From Sthenelais limicola (lineage: Eukaryota; Annelida; Polychaeta; Phyllodocida; Sigalionidae), in contig OW804094.1 in the NCBI GenBank assembly GCA_942159475.1, positions 22,605,323-22,669,322 on the forward strand: a stretch of DNA of 64,000 nucleotides. The letters are read 5' to 3'. Below are positions 1 through 11,900 of the stretch, piece after piece. The notes under the pieces are model-generated. The model had not been told where the DNA came from and made no database searches. It worked only from the letters and a program-made list of their open reading frames with translations. Position 1 is the first letter of the stretch. Every line of letters begins with the position of its first letter. Made by a program: the position numbers and the translations under genes.

Positions 1-129
1 GCTGGTGTGGTCTGTTCTTTATTGAACCATGATTGAACTGAGGGAGCAAGTCGCCCAGGGAGTGAGTGACTCTTGGATGGGAGCCTGCATGACAGCATGC
101 TCGGACCTGTATTGTACATACCTCTCCAT

Positions 130-1290
130 CTCTCTCTCTCTTCTCTCTCTTCTCTCTTCTTTCTTCTCTTCTTTCTCTGTTACCCTACGTCTCTCTCTAT
201 TCTACTCTCTCATTCTCTCTTTCTTTCTCTGTCCCCCTATATGTCTCTCTTTCTTCTACTCTCTCATTCTCTCTTTCTTTCTCTGTCCCCCTACGCCTCT
301 CTCTTCTACTCTCTCATTCTCTCTTTCTTTCTCTGTCCCCCTATATGTCTCTCTCTCTTCTACTCGCTTATTCTCTCATTCTTTCTCTGTTCCCCTACGT
401 CTCTCTCTCTCTTCTACTCTCTCATTCTCTCTTTCTTTCTCTGTTCCCCTACGTCTCTCTCTTCTACTCTCTCATTCTCTTTCTTTCTCTGTCCCCCTAT
501 GTCTCTCTCTCTTCTACTCTCTCTTCTCCCTTTCTCTCTCTGTTCCCCTATGTCTCTCTCTCTTCTACTCTCTCATTCTCTCTTTCTTTCTCTGTCCCCC
601 TATGTCTCTCTCTTCTACTCTCTCATTCTCTCTTTCTTTCTCTGTCCCCCTATGTCTCTCTCTTCTACTCTCTCATTCTCTCTTTCTTTCTCTGTCCCCC
701 TATGTCTCTCTCTCTTCTACTCTCTCATTCTCTCTTTCTTTCTCTGTCCCCCTATGTCTCTCTCTTCTACTCTCTCATTCTCTCTTTCTTTCTCTGTCCC
801 CCTATGTCTCTCTCTTCTACTCTCTCATTCTCTCTTTCTTTCTCTGTCCCCCTATGTCTCTCTCTCTTCTACTCTCTCATTCTCTCTTTCTTTCTCTGTT
901 CCCCTACATCTCTCTCTCTCTCTTCTCTCTTATTCTCTCTTTCTTTCTCTGTTACCCTACGTTCTCTCTTTCTTTCTCTATGCTCCTATGTCTCTCTCTC
1001 TTCTACTCTCTCATTCTCTCTTTCTTTCTCTGTTCCCCTACATCTCTCTCTTCTATTCTCTCATTCTCTCTCTGTCCCCCTATGCCTCTCCCTCTTCTAC
1101 TCTCTCATTCGCTCTTTCTTTCTCTGTCCCCTAGGTCTCTCTCTTCTACTCTCTTATTCTCCATTTCTCTATTTCTCTGGTCCCCTATCTCCCTCTCTCT
1201 TCTATACTCTTATTCTCTCTTTCCCTGTCCCCTTATGTCTCTCTCTTCTACTCTCTGATTCTCTCTTTCTTGCTCTGTCCCCCTATTCTA
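130..1290. repeat. Pyrimidine-rich minisatellite, unit about 45-50 bp
   Basis: The stretch is a tandem array whose unit combines TCTCTCTTCTACTCTCTCAT, then a CTTTCTTTCTCTGT block, then CCCCTAYRT. Units vary by small TC-dinucleotide changes, and some are shortened. Long open frames run through it on the + strand, but they encode only Ser/Leu/Phe/Pro repetition caused by the missing purines, and several frames are open at once. I see no gene here. The array ends in a T-rich, A-rich junction near 1,290. Confidence 0.95.
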
Positions 1291-1645
1291 TTTTTTTTAA
1301 AGAATTTTATTTTCACATTTAACAGAAAAATTGGAGACGAACACTTCGCCTAAAAGCAAATTCAGGCGATTTGCAAGGCAATCTGCCCTTGTCTATAATG
1401 ATATGCTATATAATACGAGATGATAAGAATATTCAAAAAAAAATTCAGGCGACTGAGTACCAAAATCTCAAATTAGTACAAGACTAAATTTGAATTAAAT
1501 TGAATTCAATTTGAATTATTCGCATGTTTTAGATGAGATGAGAGAGGAAAAAAATAATGGTAAATGAAAAAAGTATGTTTCCTTATCATTTTGTATAACA
1601 ATTCCTGAGGACAAACGGACATTAGAGAGAGACCGAGCAAACAGA

Positions 1646-2240
1646 TTACTGATCTTTTCTTAAGTAATATTTTTTAATTTCGTATTTGAATTGTTCTTGA
1701 TCTTGAATATTTCGAACTTTGACTGGTAAGCTATTCCAGGTAGAGGCAACCTGGTAATGGAGAGAGGATTTATTTTTTTCTTGTTGTGGCCTAAATATTG
1801 GAAGAATTGGTGCATCATATAGTCTGGTTGCTCTTGCAATTATTGGAATGGTTATTATTGGTATGTTGGTGCCTTGATTTCTTAATATATCCCATTTTGG
1901 AGAGAAGAAAGCCTGATCTTTCATGAATCGTCATAGTATTTGTTTGTTGATGTATTAAATTCGTAGAGGTTAGAGGTGGGCATTTAAGTGCAATTCTCAA
2001 AGATTTATTTTGCAATTTCTGAACTTTGTCTAGAATTTTCATCGGACATCCACTAATATAAGGTAGGGAATAATCAATGATCGATAATATATTTGCTTTA
2101 ACTAATTGGATTGCACTTTTTAAGGTCATATTCTTTCTAATCATCGATAGTTGGTATATTCGGTATTGGAGAGATTTTATCACATTACGCTTCTCAGATT
2201 TAAGGCAATTGAAAGGTGTACTAAAGGTGCAACCTTCCAT
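1646..2240 (-). pseudogene. Decayed 3' end of a non-LTR retrotransposon reverse transcriptase
   Basis: Two overlapping minus-strand frames (2240-1815 and 1924-1646) together give a typical LINE reverse-transcriptase C-terminus. The first has a thumb-like segment ending DYSLPYISGCPMKILDKVQK followed by LQNKSLRIAL. The second has the familiar tail STWNSLPVKVRN. A frameshift near 1,815-1,924 separates them, and no polymerase core is present upstream. This is a 5'-truncated, frameshifted copy with no intact function. The clade (CR1, L2 or Jockey-like) cannot be decided from the tail. Confidence 0.75.
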
Positions 2241-4475
2241 CTGACTACTTTGCCTTTGTTAACACATTGTAAACATGGCCTGTCTTGAATTGGACACGGT
2301 CCCGGGTGTATGGTTTTATATTTTTCCTTTTTATTTTTATCCTGCTTATATGATAACCCTTCTGGTTAATGATTTATTATTTTTGCTATTTGTTTTGTAT
2401 AACTCTGCTTATAAGATCTTAAGCCGTTATGAAATAATTCTATGAGGTTTTCAAGAAAATTTTCTAACATTTTCTATTTGATTAAATCAGCTTTTCTGTG
2501 AATAGTGTACCTGTTGCATAATGTCTTGCTGAATAAAAATCTTAAAACCAACATCAAACACAGGTTCTAAGAACAGATCAGTGAACCATGTAGGGAGGAG
2601 CTCAGCAGCCCACAACACCTACAGCACCAGTACAACAACGAAATACACGTGTCCTGATTAAACCTTTCGATAAAAAAGTGGGACGGGGGAGAGGGGAGGG
2701 AAGCGACTTTCCAATAATACCTTAAAAACGTCTCTCAATGTTGAAGTGAACACCGTCGAGGGGGTAAGAACCAATACCGTGTAGTTATTGATCATGTCTG
2801 CCAGGCTTGTTTAGATTGGGTGGGTCCTAAATAGATCGAGTTTCACATAAACCTGTTTGTCAGTGCTTCATTAATACCAGATTAAAACGTCAATGAGTGA
2901 ATTTGGGAGCTTAGTCATGCATTTGTAGTTGTGGAAGTTGGTATTAAAGCTGCCTTCTAAATTAATTTCTAATAAGAAATAAAAAAAACCCACACAACCA
3001 TTACTTTGGGAATTATTCCTCACTACCAAAGAAACCAAGACGAAAATCTCCCCGCTATACAGCGACAACTCCTCCCTTGCTATAAGTTAATTTCTGTCAA
3101 GAATGAAACTTACTAATTCCTGACTCATTCAAAGGTCACTGGTCACTATCGAATATTGATGGATTCGGACCTGTTGTTTCTGATGTAGAATCTCATTATG
3201 TCCTGGATTATACATTTCGGTGAAAAAATCTGACTCATGACTCATCTTTGAAATACTTCGGAGTCCTCATGCAATGAAATTGAAAATTTAGGATAGCCTT
3301 GGCTATATATATATAAAAGAGGCCAACAAATATGCCCCCAATCTTGATCGGCAAAAAACAAAATTGTAAATTGATTCAAGAAAAATCCATGCAAAAATCC
3401 ATAAAATCTCAAGGAATTATCTATTTTTCTGCACTTTGTGTTATTCACTCGGGATGGGAGGTTGATTTGTCTGGGAATACAGCCTTAAGCTTTAAGCTTC
3501 GGACCTTCATAATTGTAATGGCGAGTACATAGTCAGTGTGCTAAAGCACTATTAATTGACAATTATTGTCCAAGTAACTATTCAGGTATAATCTACAGTT
3601 ATATATAATTAAGGGGTTTTATTTAGAGGTCACAATGATATAGAATTAATGCATTTTATAGTATGTAACATACCTACAACTATCAACTATTAATCTACGC
3701 AATATCTGTACATGATTTTGTAAATTGTGATGACGATGTGTTCTATGGTTCATTTTAATTGGGCGTTGGCTGGAGGACCTGCTCTGGCGAAAGCCAAAAT
3801 CTATTTCCTGATCGAGAAATAAAAATACTAAGATTATGTTTAACTTTCTGTTACGTCCCTATCCATTTGGAAGTAAGTCAGCTTTGGATGATCTTACCTT
3901 GTTTTCGATGCAGGGCCACATTTTTCGTCGGCTCATTCGACTTCATTTTCTTCTATAAACATCAGAACGAGCAGCAGACAACTGGCAATTTCCTAAGGGT
4001 CAAACAATGACTACATTAATTAATTAATTTTGGTATATTCTGGTAATATCTGAGATTCAAATATTGAGCAACATTTATATCAAGTAGACTGATTACGTTT
4101 GTCAATACTGTAGATCGCTTAAATGATCTATGAAATCTAAATGGATGATGGGTAAGATGGCTTATATATCATGCATGTATCATACAAGTTTTTTTTATAT
4201 TGAAGCACTGATCATATAGATGCATGTATAGTCCACAGTGTAATATGTTCTCAAGCTTAATCCATTCTCTACCTTGAACAGGGTCTATAACCAGTACAGA
4301 CTAAAAGTATTAAAAACCTCCGTTTGTGTGCTGCTGGTGCACTGTCCCTGAACTATGCATACCGGTATAGCACTGTAACAATTAAGCATGCTTTCTGTTC
4401 AGTGGCACTTGCAAACCCCCTATCGTTGCAAGTCTTGTTAGAATAAAAAGTAGTGCGAGGTATTACGAGGGGCAT
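2241..4475. other. Intergenic stretch with no recognisable gene
   Basis: Only short unrelated open frames (below 90 codons) occur, with no protein resemblance I can recognise and no splice pattern that links them. Around 2,580-2,660 there is weak similarity (CCATGTAGG, CACCTACAGCACCAG) to the central part of the 210-bp fold-back element seen at 12,552 and 26,494, too degraded to annotate as a copy. Confidence 0.6.
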
Positions 4476-4717
4476 ATATGAGTCAGATTTTCAGAAAATG
4501 TACAATTCACCTTCACCAATCCTCTCAAATAACCCACATTTCAGACGACAATAAAGTTTAAAATACAGTTCAACCTAACCAAACAGATTGCTAGAATCAA
4601 TGCAATGCAGAATATACTCGAATTTACCTAGTATTGACCAAATTGCAGCCTTTTTTAGCAGAATTTACTAAATGTGTACCGCTCACAATTGTACATTTTC
4701 TGAAAATTTGACCCATA
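4476..4717. mobile_element. Rep-A MITE, copy 1
   Basis: Non-coding element of about 240 bp. Its ends are inverted copies of GTCAGATTTTCAGAAAATGT followed by ACAATT. The interior includes TAGTATTGACCAAATTGCAG and GATTGCTAGAATCAATGCAA. The same unit recurs at least ten times in this window, in both orientations. It has no coding capacity, so it must have been mobilised by a transposase encoded elsewhere. Confidence 0.85.
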
Positions 4718-6294
4718 TAATGACTCCGTGCTGAGCCTACAACAACCCTGGCTTAAATATCATACATTGCATCTCCCTAACAACAGTCAGACGTTATAGC
4801 CCAGAATGATTTCCTCACGTAATAAAACAGGATTTATGCGACGCTGGATGAAAAATGATCCATTCTGTTGTGTTTTGTAGCTATATCACGCGCCGGTCAT
4901 TCCATTCATTTATCAGCCAGTTGGTGGTGCGTGTCTTATATTAAGGCAATTACGATAAGGAGTGTAACGAGACGAACCCCCCTAATAGTCTCGTTATGCA
5001 GACCATTTAGTATAGTGTTACCTGATTTGAATCAAAACAATAGCGCCAATAATCCCTCTCCTTTCAACTTCTGTAACTTGTATCTTCTTGGGCTACTTGG
5101 AGGGTATAAATCTTGGGTAATAATCAGCAAGGTAATGATAATCATGATTTAGATAAATGTACATTAAATTATGAAAGAATATTTTGAAAGAAATACATGC
5201 CATTTTTTAAAATTCCAAGTGTGTTCCATCCGGAGAAATTCAAGTGCGGTATTTTTTAAATAACTACTCCAAATAAAACTCACAAACTCCAAATAAAACT
5301 CTGACACTAAAATGTTGGGAATCTTTGGATATATTTGGCATTGGAATAGTGCTGAATAAAACATAATCTAATATAATGGAAAACATATTCCAATATTCAG
5401 ATATAAAAGAGAGAATAATAAAACAATTAAAAAAGAATTGCATATTATAAACAAACACTGGACTGGATTTAAAATTACAAACCTCTCCGTTTTTAAAGTT
5501 TTTATACAGCTATTTACTGTTTATAAATTTACGTTTTTGTACTGGTATTTACTGTTTATAATCATTACATTTTCATATAGAATTTGAATTGGAGCTTGTT
5601 TCGTATTAGTGTAACATTTCACACGTACCGAATAGTTGATGCAGTGGGTCATTGGCTTTGAGAAAACCTAGTTTAAAATTACATTAAAAATTTTAAAAAA
5701 TCACTCTGATTTATATGGATTTTCTCTCCTTCCTGACATATCCTTCCTTTCTTCGCCAACTCTTTCCCTCAGAAGATCTTTTTCCCCAACCTATTTTCAA
5801 GTAACGGTGAGAGCCTCCTTTATAAGTAGAGATATTGTCAACGTTTCAATATAAGACATAGATTTATGTGCATATGGTATATATGTTTATGCCTTATAAA
5901 GAGGAATATGATCATTTCCATATTTCAAACTAAAGATTAGTTATGATGCACTGGTCTCATATATTAGATGCGAGTGATAAATCCTCACCGATCTATTGCC
6001 CTCTACGACAAGATTGGTCCACTTTCTGTGATATTGGACACAGGAATAGGTGAGTTAAAATAAACATTGGATCCGTCAGAGAACGGATTGGGGCTTATTC
6101 ATGGCGTAGATTAATAGTTTATTAACACCATGCTTGGGTTAATTGATTGATCGATTGATTAAGATTGATCGAACATATTTTTATTAGAGTGTTCACCATT
6201 CTGCTTAACGCCTGGGTCTTGGTTTTGTAATAAGGTCTTGACTTTGAATAATAATAATACCGTAATAATAATGTTAATCTATAATCTAACGCTA
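4718..6294. other. Intergenic stretch with no recognisable gene
   Basis: AT-rich sequence with short open frames of no recognisable similarity. A small direct duplication (CTCCAAATAAAACTC) sits near 5,266-5,302. A second pair (TATTTACTGTTTATAA) lies near 5,510-5,560. Confidence 0.5.
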
Positions 6295-6440
6295 ATAATA
6301 ATTGAATTGAAATTGAATTGAAAAATACTTTATATGTCTGAATTATACAGGTACACATATGAAAGTTAGACAAATAGGTGACCAGGCTTCTGGATAAAAT
6401 CCAGGTCTTCCAGCCGTCACCTCATATTAGAAAAGACATC
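6295..6440 (-). mobile_element. Probable LINE/SINE 3'-end fragment with (TTCAA)n tail
   Basis: On the minus strand the segment ends in a pentamer-rich TTCAATTCAATTTCAATT tail. It shares the block GGTCTTCCAGCCGTCACCTC with degraded relatives near 27,250-27,440 and 34,446-34,700. The arrangement (short conserved 3' block plus pentameric tail) is what 5'-truncated CR1/L2-like retroposons leave behind. No coding part remains. Confidence 0.45.
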
Positions 6441-6770
6441 CATACTAACAGAGGGACTGGCTAAAGGACAAATATCAATAATAACAGGGCATAAAACAAG
6501 AAAAGTTATAAAACAAATCCTTATAATGACAAAGTATATCAAATTTGAGTAGTATCACTATGAATTAAACAGTTGAAGGGGAAACTATTTAACAAACCAA
6601 AATCATATGTGAAGACAAATGGGGCTAATTCAACTTCTCTCTAGTTCTTTATTTAAGACATATAAACGTCAAATCTTCAAAAGTGTATCACAGTATTATA
6701 CTCGTTATACAGCTACATAATTCCTATTGGATTAATACGAAGTACGATCAAGATATGTGTTTGAGACAAT

Positions 6771-7181
6771 TGTGATGTGTTTCAGGAAAATGAGTCATAA
6801 GTCGCAAAAATGATATTTTTTAAACTGTTTTTTTTTCACAAGATCACATTATTGGAATGTTCTAATTTTTTAAGGGTGGATAACCCATGGTTATATCAAT
6901 CTATCTCTCAAATGTCAGGACAATCTATAGAATATATCCTCCCGTTTTAAAGGTTCTCATATGGACTACATTTAGTTACTTTACTGTTTATTGACCCCCA
7001 GGAATATTGGAAACTTTTTTTTTCAAAAACGAAAATATCAAACTTAAAATCTAGAAATACTTATTAGATTATAAGACTGTTTACTATCATTGGAATCGGC
7101 TTGATCTCATCTTTTCAAATATAATGGAATCTCAAAATCTATTTTTTGCGACTTATGACTCATTTTCTTAAAACACATCAC
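6771..7181. mobile_element. Rep-B MITE, copy 1
   Basis: About 410 bp, bounded by inverted ends: TGTGATGTGTTTCAGGAAAA then TGAGTCATAAGTCGCAAAA on the left, and TTTTGCGACTTATGACTCA then TTTTCTTAAAACACATCACA on the right. The interior is AT-rich and non-coding. Five further copies occur in the window. Confidence 0.85.
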
Positions 7182-8928
7182 AATTGAGAATTGAGTACTA
7201 AAACAGATTCAGTGACAGACTGCAAGGGACAGCTCTATAGATACACCTGTTACCTTGGTGATAAATAACAACATGTTTGCATGGTGCCTATAAGGTTTCC
7301 CTTGATCTTAGCATACCACACGGGTTGTTTTAAAAATAGGGGATCCCCTGGGATTCGGACTAACCGTTGCTAAGGACAAGCTGCTTTGGCGTTTCTTTCT
7401 TTTTTAAAGCAATACATTGTTATATTATTAGAAAATGCATCTCTGTGGAACATTTTCGTATAAAGACCCTTGGTGGTCCTAGGTAGTATAGGGGGAGGAG
7501 GCTTTTTTGAGGCAATGAACAATCACGGCTTTCAGATAAAAACTTCTATTGGTTGTACAAGAAAACTTCTTCAGAGGAGGTGATTTCATGAATATGTTTC
7601 CGTGTAAATGCCACTAATCTTGTTCAAATCAAAAGAATAAAGTTTAGAATCAAACTATATTAATTTATTTAAAAGATAAGAACTGATCAATACGACTCAA
7701 TGCAGCTTTTGACAACTTTTTCTCATCTATACATCATTTCATGCAACCAAAAGCAGATACATGGAAGCACACGTATTAATGTTTTTAAAGACTATAATAA
7801 ATATTCTATATGTATTACCATTAATCATGATAAAGGATTTATGCAGATTGTGAAAGTTGTCCAGAGAGCTTGGCACACTATAGGCAAATAGGATTGAAGC
7901 CCTTATAGAACTCTTGAATTAACTAGGATATCATATTATTGGGTGGATAATGAAACCTTAGGCTATTAGAAGCTGAAGCTGAAGCTATTTGAAGCTGCAT
8001 GAAAACCCTAAGAGAAGCAATATAAACATTCTTTAACAATACCTTCAGATCTATAGACTTGAATGAAAATTCTTGATTGGTTCTATTTGCAAATATTTCC
8101 TGCCCCAAAAGTAAATTGACAACAAAAAGTAGGCCTAGGCCTACTGTTTAAAAAAAAAGCCATGTTGGGTGTATGAGTGGAGTGATAAACTTCAGATTAA
8201 TATTAGAAAACTATGGTAGTGAAAACCAAATTGGAGAATTCAATTCTTGTGAATTCTTAAAATGATGGAGGCAATGAAGAATTTTTCTGCATTTTAACAC
8301 TTTTTTCCAAAATGATGAAATAACATAGGCCTACATTTAATAATATGATAAAAAAAGATACAAACTTATAGTTTTCCAAAAATGAAAATCTACATGGGTT
8401 TGCTCCTCAATAAAGGGATTAGAATGAAGAAACCCATGTTCACAGGTTCACAATCTATTGTTGAATCAATAAATCGCTGTCAACAAATAAATGACCGATT
8501 TGTTAGCACCTCGTTAACACATCCTCCAGTACAGAGCTTTACTCCTTTCGTTTTCTCAGTCATAGTAGAATCTGCCCTGCTTTGGGAGGTTGCGTTAACA
8601 CAGACACACACAGTCTGACCCCGGGTCTGATCCTGTGTGCACAAGCATAAGGATGGCTGTCTGCCTGCTCATAATAACATGCTGCCACCTTGCGTAGAAT
8701 GTAGAACCATCCGAATAGTAGTTATATTTTTATCCGCCAGGTTTATAGTCTCAACAACTGCTAACTATTTGCTTGAAGAAATGGCCTTGAAACCGTCAAA
8801 GGAACTTTAATATTTGATGATTATAAATTTATATGGTTTAAGGTGACATATGATAAGATTAGAAGACGTAAATAATTTAACTGAACGATCAGCACATGCA
8901 TTGAGGTTAGTGCCAGATCAAAACAAAG
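7182..8928. other. 5' flank of the BSDC1 gene
   Basis: No coding exon recognised. The BSDC1 promoter and 5' untranslated region must lie in the last few hundred bases, but I see no convincing TATA box. The sequence just before the start codon (AACAAAGATGG) is a reasonable Kozak context. A CACACACAGTCTGACCCCGG segment occurs near 8,600. Confidence 0.5.
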
Positions 8929-11900
8929 ATGGCGGAAAGGTGAGTTACGGAAAAAGGCCCTGAGGAAAATATGCCATATTGTTAATAGCTCAACCACGTA
9001 TCTCCTTTCTAATATGACTTGTTCTAATTTCAGCGGAACTTCTGGTAGCTGGTGGGGTGGCTGGATTCAGTCTGCCAAGGAAAAGGTAAGTAAATAAATC
9101 CCGATTCGAATTTGACTGACGTCGTAGTTTGTTGATTTTCTGCCTGGCTGAGAGAGTCGAGACCCAGTTGCTTCAGTCTGGACGTTTCCTCTTTGTTATT
9201 GTATTTGTATTAGTCCCATGTCTAGTGACTCTATGTCATTTATGTTTCCGAAAGCTTTCCTTACTGACCTTAGTGTAAATATTATATATTTTTGTCCGAT
9301 TGTTAAAATATACTATTAGACTAAGGGCATGAAATAGAAGATTTGTAAGCTGTCTTGTGACTAAATAAATAATAATAACTGCCAAAAGTAAAACGCCTTG
9401 ATTTGGGACACTACCATTTTGTATATATTCCGTGTTCAGCTGTCACTTTTCTGACATGATTCGGTTTAAGTCGTTCCGTTCCCACCGTTTGTAGACTACG
9501 ATCAATAATATATTATTATAATATGATATGCAGTTATCATATTTTATCGACGTCACACTGATCCTCAAATTGCAAGTATATATATCGAAATCAAACATAC
9601 TATGTAGCCTACATAGACAATCAGCCGTAGAAAAGCTTGTGGTCACGGATCGATGATTATGTTGTTAAATAGTTTTCTGGGAACAGGTAGTCGTGTACAA
9701 ATCCTACCGTATAGGTGGGAGTAGGACTGCCGTCTGGAAGTCGGTGTTAGTTAAATCAGCAAGGGTAGCCTATATATGACTTATTGACATTTAAAGAGTG
9801 AATAATCAGAATGTTGAAACTTTTGACTACCATGAGCTGGTTATATGATTGATATCTAATCTTATGTAATTTTTAATAAAATGTTATCAATATAATATCA
9901 GAGAGACTATAGCCTAGCTAGTTCAGTTATAGTTGTATTACAGTTACAACTAGGCCTACATGTATTTGTTAACTGCTACAACAACAAAAATGAACTCTTC
10001 AGGTCATACAATGCATGTATACATATCCAATGGTATGATACGTAATGATGTAAGCCTTTTGGTCTAGTGCCAAAAATCGCACTTTTGTGCATACACAATA
10101 TTGATCAGTTTTCTGCGCATTTAGCCATCTACATACATCCTGTGCAATACGTATATAAGTCAGCTTCCCATTGCGTTATATTAGGATGTATACATTTCAA
10201 TGTAGGACTGGACCAAAATGATTAGCAATGGCATTCTTCATTAATACTAAGCAAACCATTACCTGTTAATCGATTGGGAAAGGATTGCATGTTTATGGGC
10301 GTGGTATTTTGGGATGAAGTGAGATGGGACAAAAATCAAGTTTTCAACTCAAGCGATTCAAATATTCTTCTTGTCTGTAATGGAAAGCATATTGATTGAA
10401 TCAATTTTTATGCCTAAACATGTGTGTGGGGTTGCGAAAAGGCATGAGGAGAGACGCAAATACAAATACAAAAATGTATTAATTCCAAGCATTTATGAAA
10501 AAAAGCGAAATTATCTAAATAGAAATCATCTCCATAGGCATACACAGCACACATACGCGTTTTATGATTATGTATTTGAAATGATGTAATTTTCTATGGC
10601 CCATCTTACTTTATTTTCCTTTAATGATTATGGAAAACAAATATCAGAACAAATTCTCAACAGGTCATTGGATGCGCTCGTATGTAGGTGCAGGTTGAGT
10701 GCATGATGCATGCGCCTGCACTGTTAGTGAGGGTGTGTGTGGCGGCACATACCTACAGCTGTGCTCAGATCCCCACCCACCCTCAGACTGGCCTCTGTCC
10801 CTGTATGAAATTAATGCCAGCTGTTGCTATCTCAAGCTAAACAGAGTATTTCAAAAGTTTCCTATTAAGCCCTTTTCGTTAAAGGTAATCTATACTTAAA
10901 TGAATGCTAATAATTTCCTCTTGTAAATGATTTTAAGGCGGTCTCTTCGCTGGAGTTTGTGAAGAAGGACCTGACTGAGTTCTCCAATGTGATGCATAAA
11001 GACACCTCTACTGCAGCTGTAGTAGTTAAAGAAAAACTCAATGTAAGTAGATAATGCAAACATTTTAATGGGCATTAACTAATTAAACCTTATCTAAGAT
11101 ATTTATTATTTCGTTCTCACATTACCACGTATGATTTTTAAACATATTTATAGGGCTATTTCCCATTCAAATGTTTCAATATTTATGTATACAATATATT
11201 TCTTAAATGTGTAACTTTGCTATTAAATTGTAAATTAAATTTTGAACATATCTATTATTTGTTTACACTTGGTCTTCCTCTTGTATCGCTACCGGGTTTG
11301 AGGATAACTAATACATTAGCATAGAAGGAAATATGTGTGTACACTCACACCTATACTCGTACAGGCCTAATCCAATAAGCCAATTCTCATGCGATTTTGC
11401 AAAGCAGAGGACTCTTTTGCACTACATTCTTGAGAATCGCATGAGAATCGGCTTAGTGGACTAGGCCCTTTAGTCTGATATTCCCCTCTTGGGATAATCT
11501 GACCACTTTACCCCATGGGTTCATGGTCAGAGGCTGTTTTGACTTTTGGTTAAGAAATGTTTGATTCGAGTCTTGTTCTGTACAATACAGGAATAAAAGT
11601 ATTCGCTGTTTGTGCTGAAATCAGTATTTTTTGAAAACGTTCAAAGTCTCGCCACCTCTCCAAATTAGGTCAAAATTGAGATTCTCAAAATATAATGCAT
11701 TTCAGTCATCAAAATATGTTGTTGTTTTTTTTATATTAAAATCGGTTTAGAACATACTGCTCTGAAGCTATAAATTATAAGAATCTTATTTTTTTCACGA
11801 AAGTTTACAGTATTTTTGACATGACCCGACTTGTATCCATGACAATGCTCAACCCGTGTCTCAGCAGTTGGTCCTGAATGGGAGCCAAGACATTGGAACC

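Noticed and set aside
29..1322. Open frames of 325-409 codons over the first 1.3 kb
   Set aside because: They translate a TC-rich minisatellite; three frames are open at once and the products are only Ser/Leu/Phe/Pro repeats.
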